Shown piece by piece: positions 5,490-6,373 of a stretch of 6,373 bases of DNA. Position 1 is the first letter of the stretch, and every line of letters starts with the position of its first letter. The notes beneath the pieces are model-generated. The model was not told where the DNA came from. It saw nothing but the letters and a program-made list of their open reading frames with translations, and searched no databases. The stretch covers positions 1 to 6,373 of the forward strand of contig JAQVDF010000129.1 in NCBI GenBank assembly GCA_028698405.1, read 5' to 3'. The stretch is from Phenylobacterium sp. GTDB taxonomy: Bacteria; Pseudomonadota; Alphaproteobacteria; Caulobacterales; Caulobacteraceae. Position numbers and translations under genes: made by a program.

Positions 5490-5670
5490 CGCGGCCGGCG
5501 GCGCGGCGCACGGCAGGCGCCGCCTTCACTTCGGCCTCGCCCTCGTCGAGCTGGTCGATCACCGACCACAGCCGGTCCGGGATGGGGAGCGCCTCGGCGG
5601 CCTCGAACATCTCGCGCAGCTGGGTCGAGACGGTGTCGAGCCTGGCCGGTCTGGTTGTCCTGCGTGTCAT
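5476..5670 (-). CDS. NepR-like small anti-sigma factor candidate
   Basis: A 64-residue soluble protein with a basic N-terminus (about 1-11), a predicted helix 'TVSTQLREMFEAAEA', the turn 'LPIPDR', a second helix 'LWSVIDQLDE', and an Ala/Arg-rich tail. NepR proteins have just this core: helix 1 of the form LRxMY, then EPVPDR, then helix 2 ending in LLxxLD. The similarity is by eye but covers both sigma-binding helices. NepR binds EcfG and blocks its contact with RNA polymerase. I chose the ATG at 5670: the frame is open to an ATG at 5733, but that start has no Shine-Dalgarno and would add a Pro/Arg-rich leader. The chosen start has only a weak GTGGGA nearby. The gene is convergent with ecfG, overlapping it by 14 bases; nepR is more often in the same operon as ecfG. 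No EcfG promoter is evident for it. If not NepR, it is an unassigned small protein. Confidence 0.62.
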   Translation of the reverse strand: MTRRTTRPARLDTVSTQLREMFEAAEALPIPDRLWSVIDQLDEGEAEVKAAPAVRRAAGRATSG

Positions 5671-5774
5671 GGCGTGTCCCACAGCCTCGACGCGAATTCT
5701 AGGACGCCCGCGCCCCGGCGCGACAGGTGACATTAGCGCGCAGATTCGCCCGTTCGGCGAACTCCCGACGGGCC

Positions 5775-5799
5775 GGAACCAGGCCCTTCGTGGACGGTT
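5775..5799 (+). promoter_or_regulatory. EcfG-like promoter of the downstream charged-protein gene
   Basis: GGAAC (5775-5779), a 16-base spacer and GGTT (5796-5799). This has the same -35 and spacing as the two perfect EcfG promoters in this window, with one change in the -10 (GGTT for CGTT). Transcription would begin near 5806, about 50 bases before the ATG at 5857. The leader length is close to that predicted for ecfG, which supports the call. Confidence 0.65.
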
Positions 5800-5856
5800 G
5801 AGCCCTCGAGACGCAGCGCAAGATCACACGCAACGCCCACACAGGGGAACCGCCCG

Positions 5857-6373
5857 ATGCCTGGCCGCGACGACTACCGGAGCAACCGCGAATACGAGGA
5901 GTACGAACGCCGCAGGGGTGAAATGGACCGCAGCCCGCAGCGCCGCATGGGCGGGGCCGAGCGGCGCAGCTTCGAGCCGCGCGTCCGCTACGCCGAGGCG
6001 GACGACCGCTATGGCCGCCTCGGCGACTATCCCGGCTCGATGGACGAAGCGCGGGCCTGGCGCGCCGAGCGAATCGGCAGCCGCTACGATCAGGACCGCA
6101 GCGGCTACGGCCGCGGCTGGAGCGCCGGCTGGCGACGCCCGAACGGCCTGGCGCGCGACGACCGCGAGCCCTGGCGCGCTCAACGGCCCGATGAGCCGGG
6201 CTACGGCGGCCAGGAATACGGCATCGAGGCCCACGGCGACGAATTCGCCCGCAGCTCCTCGGTCGTGCAGGAGGCTACCGACGGCGGCCGCCGGCTGCGC
6301 GGCCGCTTCGGCGAGGACGAGCGCGGCGATCCGCCGTTCCGCGGCGAGGCGGGGCAGATGGCCTGGCGCGACG
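5857..6373 (+). CDS. Highly charged R/G/D/Y-rich, probably disordered protein, 3' truncated
   Basis: The frame is open from the ATG at 5857 to the window end (172 complete codons seen, no stop), so the C-terminus is missing. The visible part is rich in Arg, Asp, Glu, Gly and Tyr ('YRSNREYEEYERRR', 'GYGRGWSAGW'), with almost no hydrophobic clusters, no signal peptide and no membrane segment. It is likely to be intrinsically disordered and cytosolic. I recognise no domain. Similar Arg/Tyr/Gly-rich leaders precede BON or other small domains in some alphaproteobacterial stress proteins, but no such domain is visible here and this is only a weak memory-based comparison. A GGGGA Shine-Dalgarno at 5844-5848 lies eight bases before the ATG. 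The EcfG-like promoter at 5775-5799 points to induction in the general stress response. Codon use (G/C at third positions) matches true genes of this window and supports coding. Confidence 0.7.
   Translation, partial: MPGRDDYRSNREYEEYERRRGEMDRSPQRRMGGAERRSFEPRVRYAEADDRYGRLGDYPGSMDEARAWRAERIGSRYDQDRSGYGRGWSAGWRRPNGLARDDREPWRAQRPDEPGYGGQEYGIEAHGDEFARSSSVVQEATDGGRRLRGRFGEDERGDPPFRGEAGQMAWRD

Noticed and set aside
5671..5733. N-terminal extension of the NepR-like protein from ATG 5733
   Set aside because: No Shine-Dalgarno before 5733, and the added 21 residues are Pro/Arg/Gly-rich; the conserved core is fully contained in the shorter form. Not excluded completely.
5824..6234. Minus-strand frame of 136 residues, Ala/Val-rich and membrane-like
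   Set aside because: It is the antisense of the Arg/Asp/Gly-rich plus-strand gene. Its apparent hydrophobicity is the expected product of reading GC-rich charged codons backwards, and it would run through the plus-strand gene's promoter leader.
1..6373. CRISPR arrays, tRNA/rRNA genes, insertion sequences, attachment sites
   Set aside because: No regularly spaced repeats, cloverleaf-like segments, transposase motifs or flanking terminal repeats were seen on either strand.

Overview
This is a GC-rich window with tightly packed genes. It almost certainly comes from an alphaproteobacterium, and the overall look (EcfG sigma factor, codon bias, short gene gaps) suggests Caulobacterales such as Phenylobacterium or Caulobacter. 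The phylum-level call rests on an EcfG-type (ECF15) sigma factor, a NepR-like protein and GGAAC-N16-CGTT promoters, which belong to the alphaproteobacterial general stress response. The genus is a guess.

Layout: (1) Positions 1-2059, plus strand, hold the end of a three-gene operon with stop/start overlaps: the C-terminus of a membrane-fusion (HlyD/MacA-like) adaptor, a MacB/LolD-type ATPase, and a MacB-type FtsX permease. This is a split MacB-like tripartite exporter or membrane-remodelling ABC system of unknown substrate. (2) 2060-2292 is a non-coding gap with a nested inverted repeat and a strong G-quadruplex motif on the minus strand. (3) 2293-2517, plus, encodes a small KGG-repeat stress protein with an RGG-like tail. 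(4) 2514-4733, minus, encodes a single 739-residue polypeptide that joins a complete EgtB sulfoxide synthase to a complete EgtD histidine methyltransferase, the two core steps of ergothioneine synthesis. (5) 4734-4952 is a divergent regulatory region with two perfect EcfG-type promoters back to back, one firing into egtBD and one into the sigma gene. (6) 4953-5489, plus, is the EcfG sigma factor. (7) 5476-5670, minus, is a NepR-like anti-sigma candidate, convergent with and overlapping the sigma gene. (8) From 5857 to the window end, plus, is a partial gene for a highly charged, R/G/D/Y-rich protein, preceded by a third EcfG-like promoter (GGAAC-N16-GGTT).

How the genes fit together (inference): the right two thirds look like a general-stress island. 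A sigma factor controls its own gene, an ergothioneine (thiol antioxidant) synthase and a disordered stress protein, and a small NepR-like protein could restrain it. The PhyR response regulator that would release NepR is not in the window. The left third, the ABC exporter, shows no sign of sharing this control.
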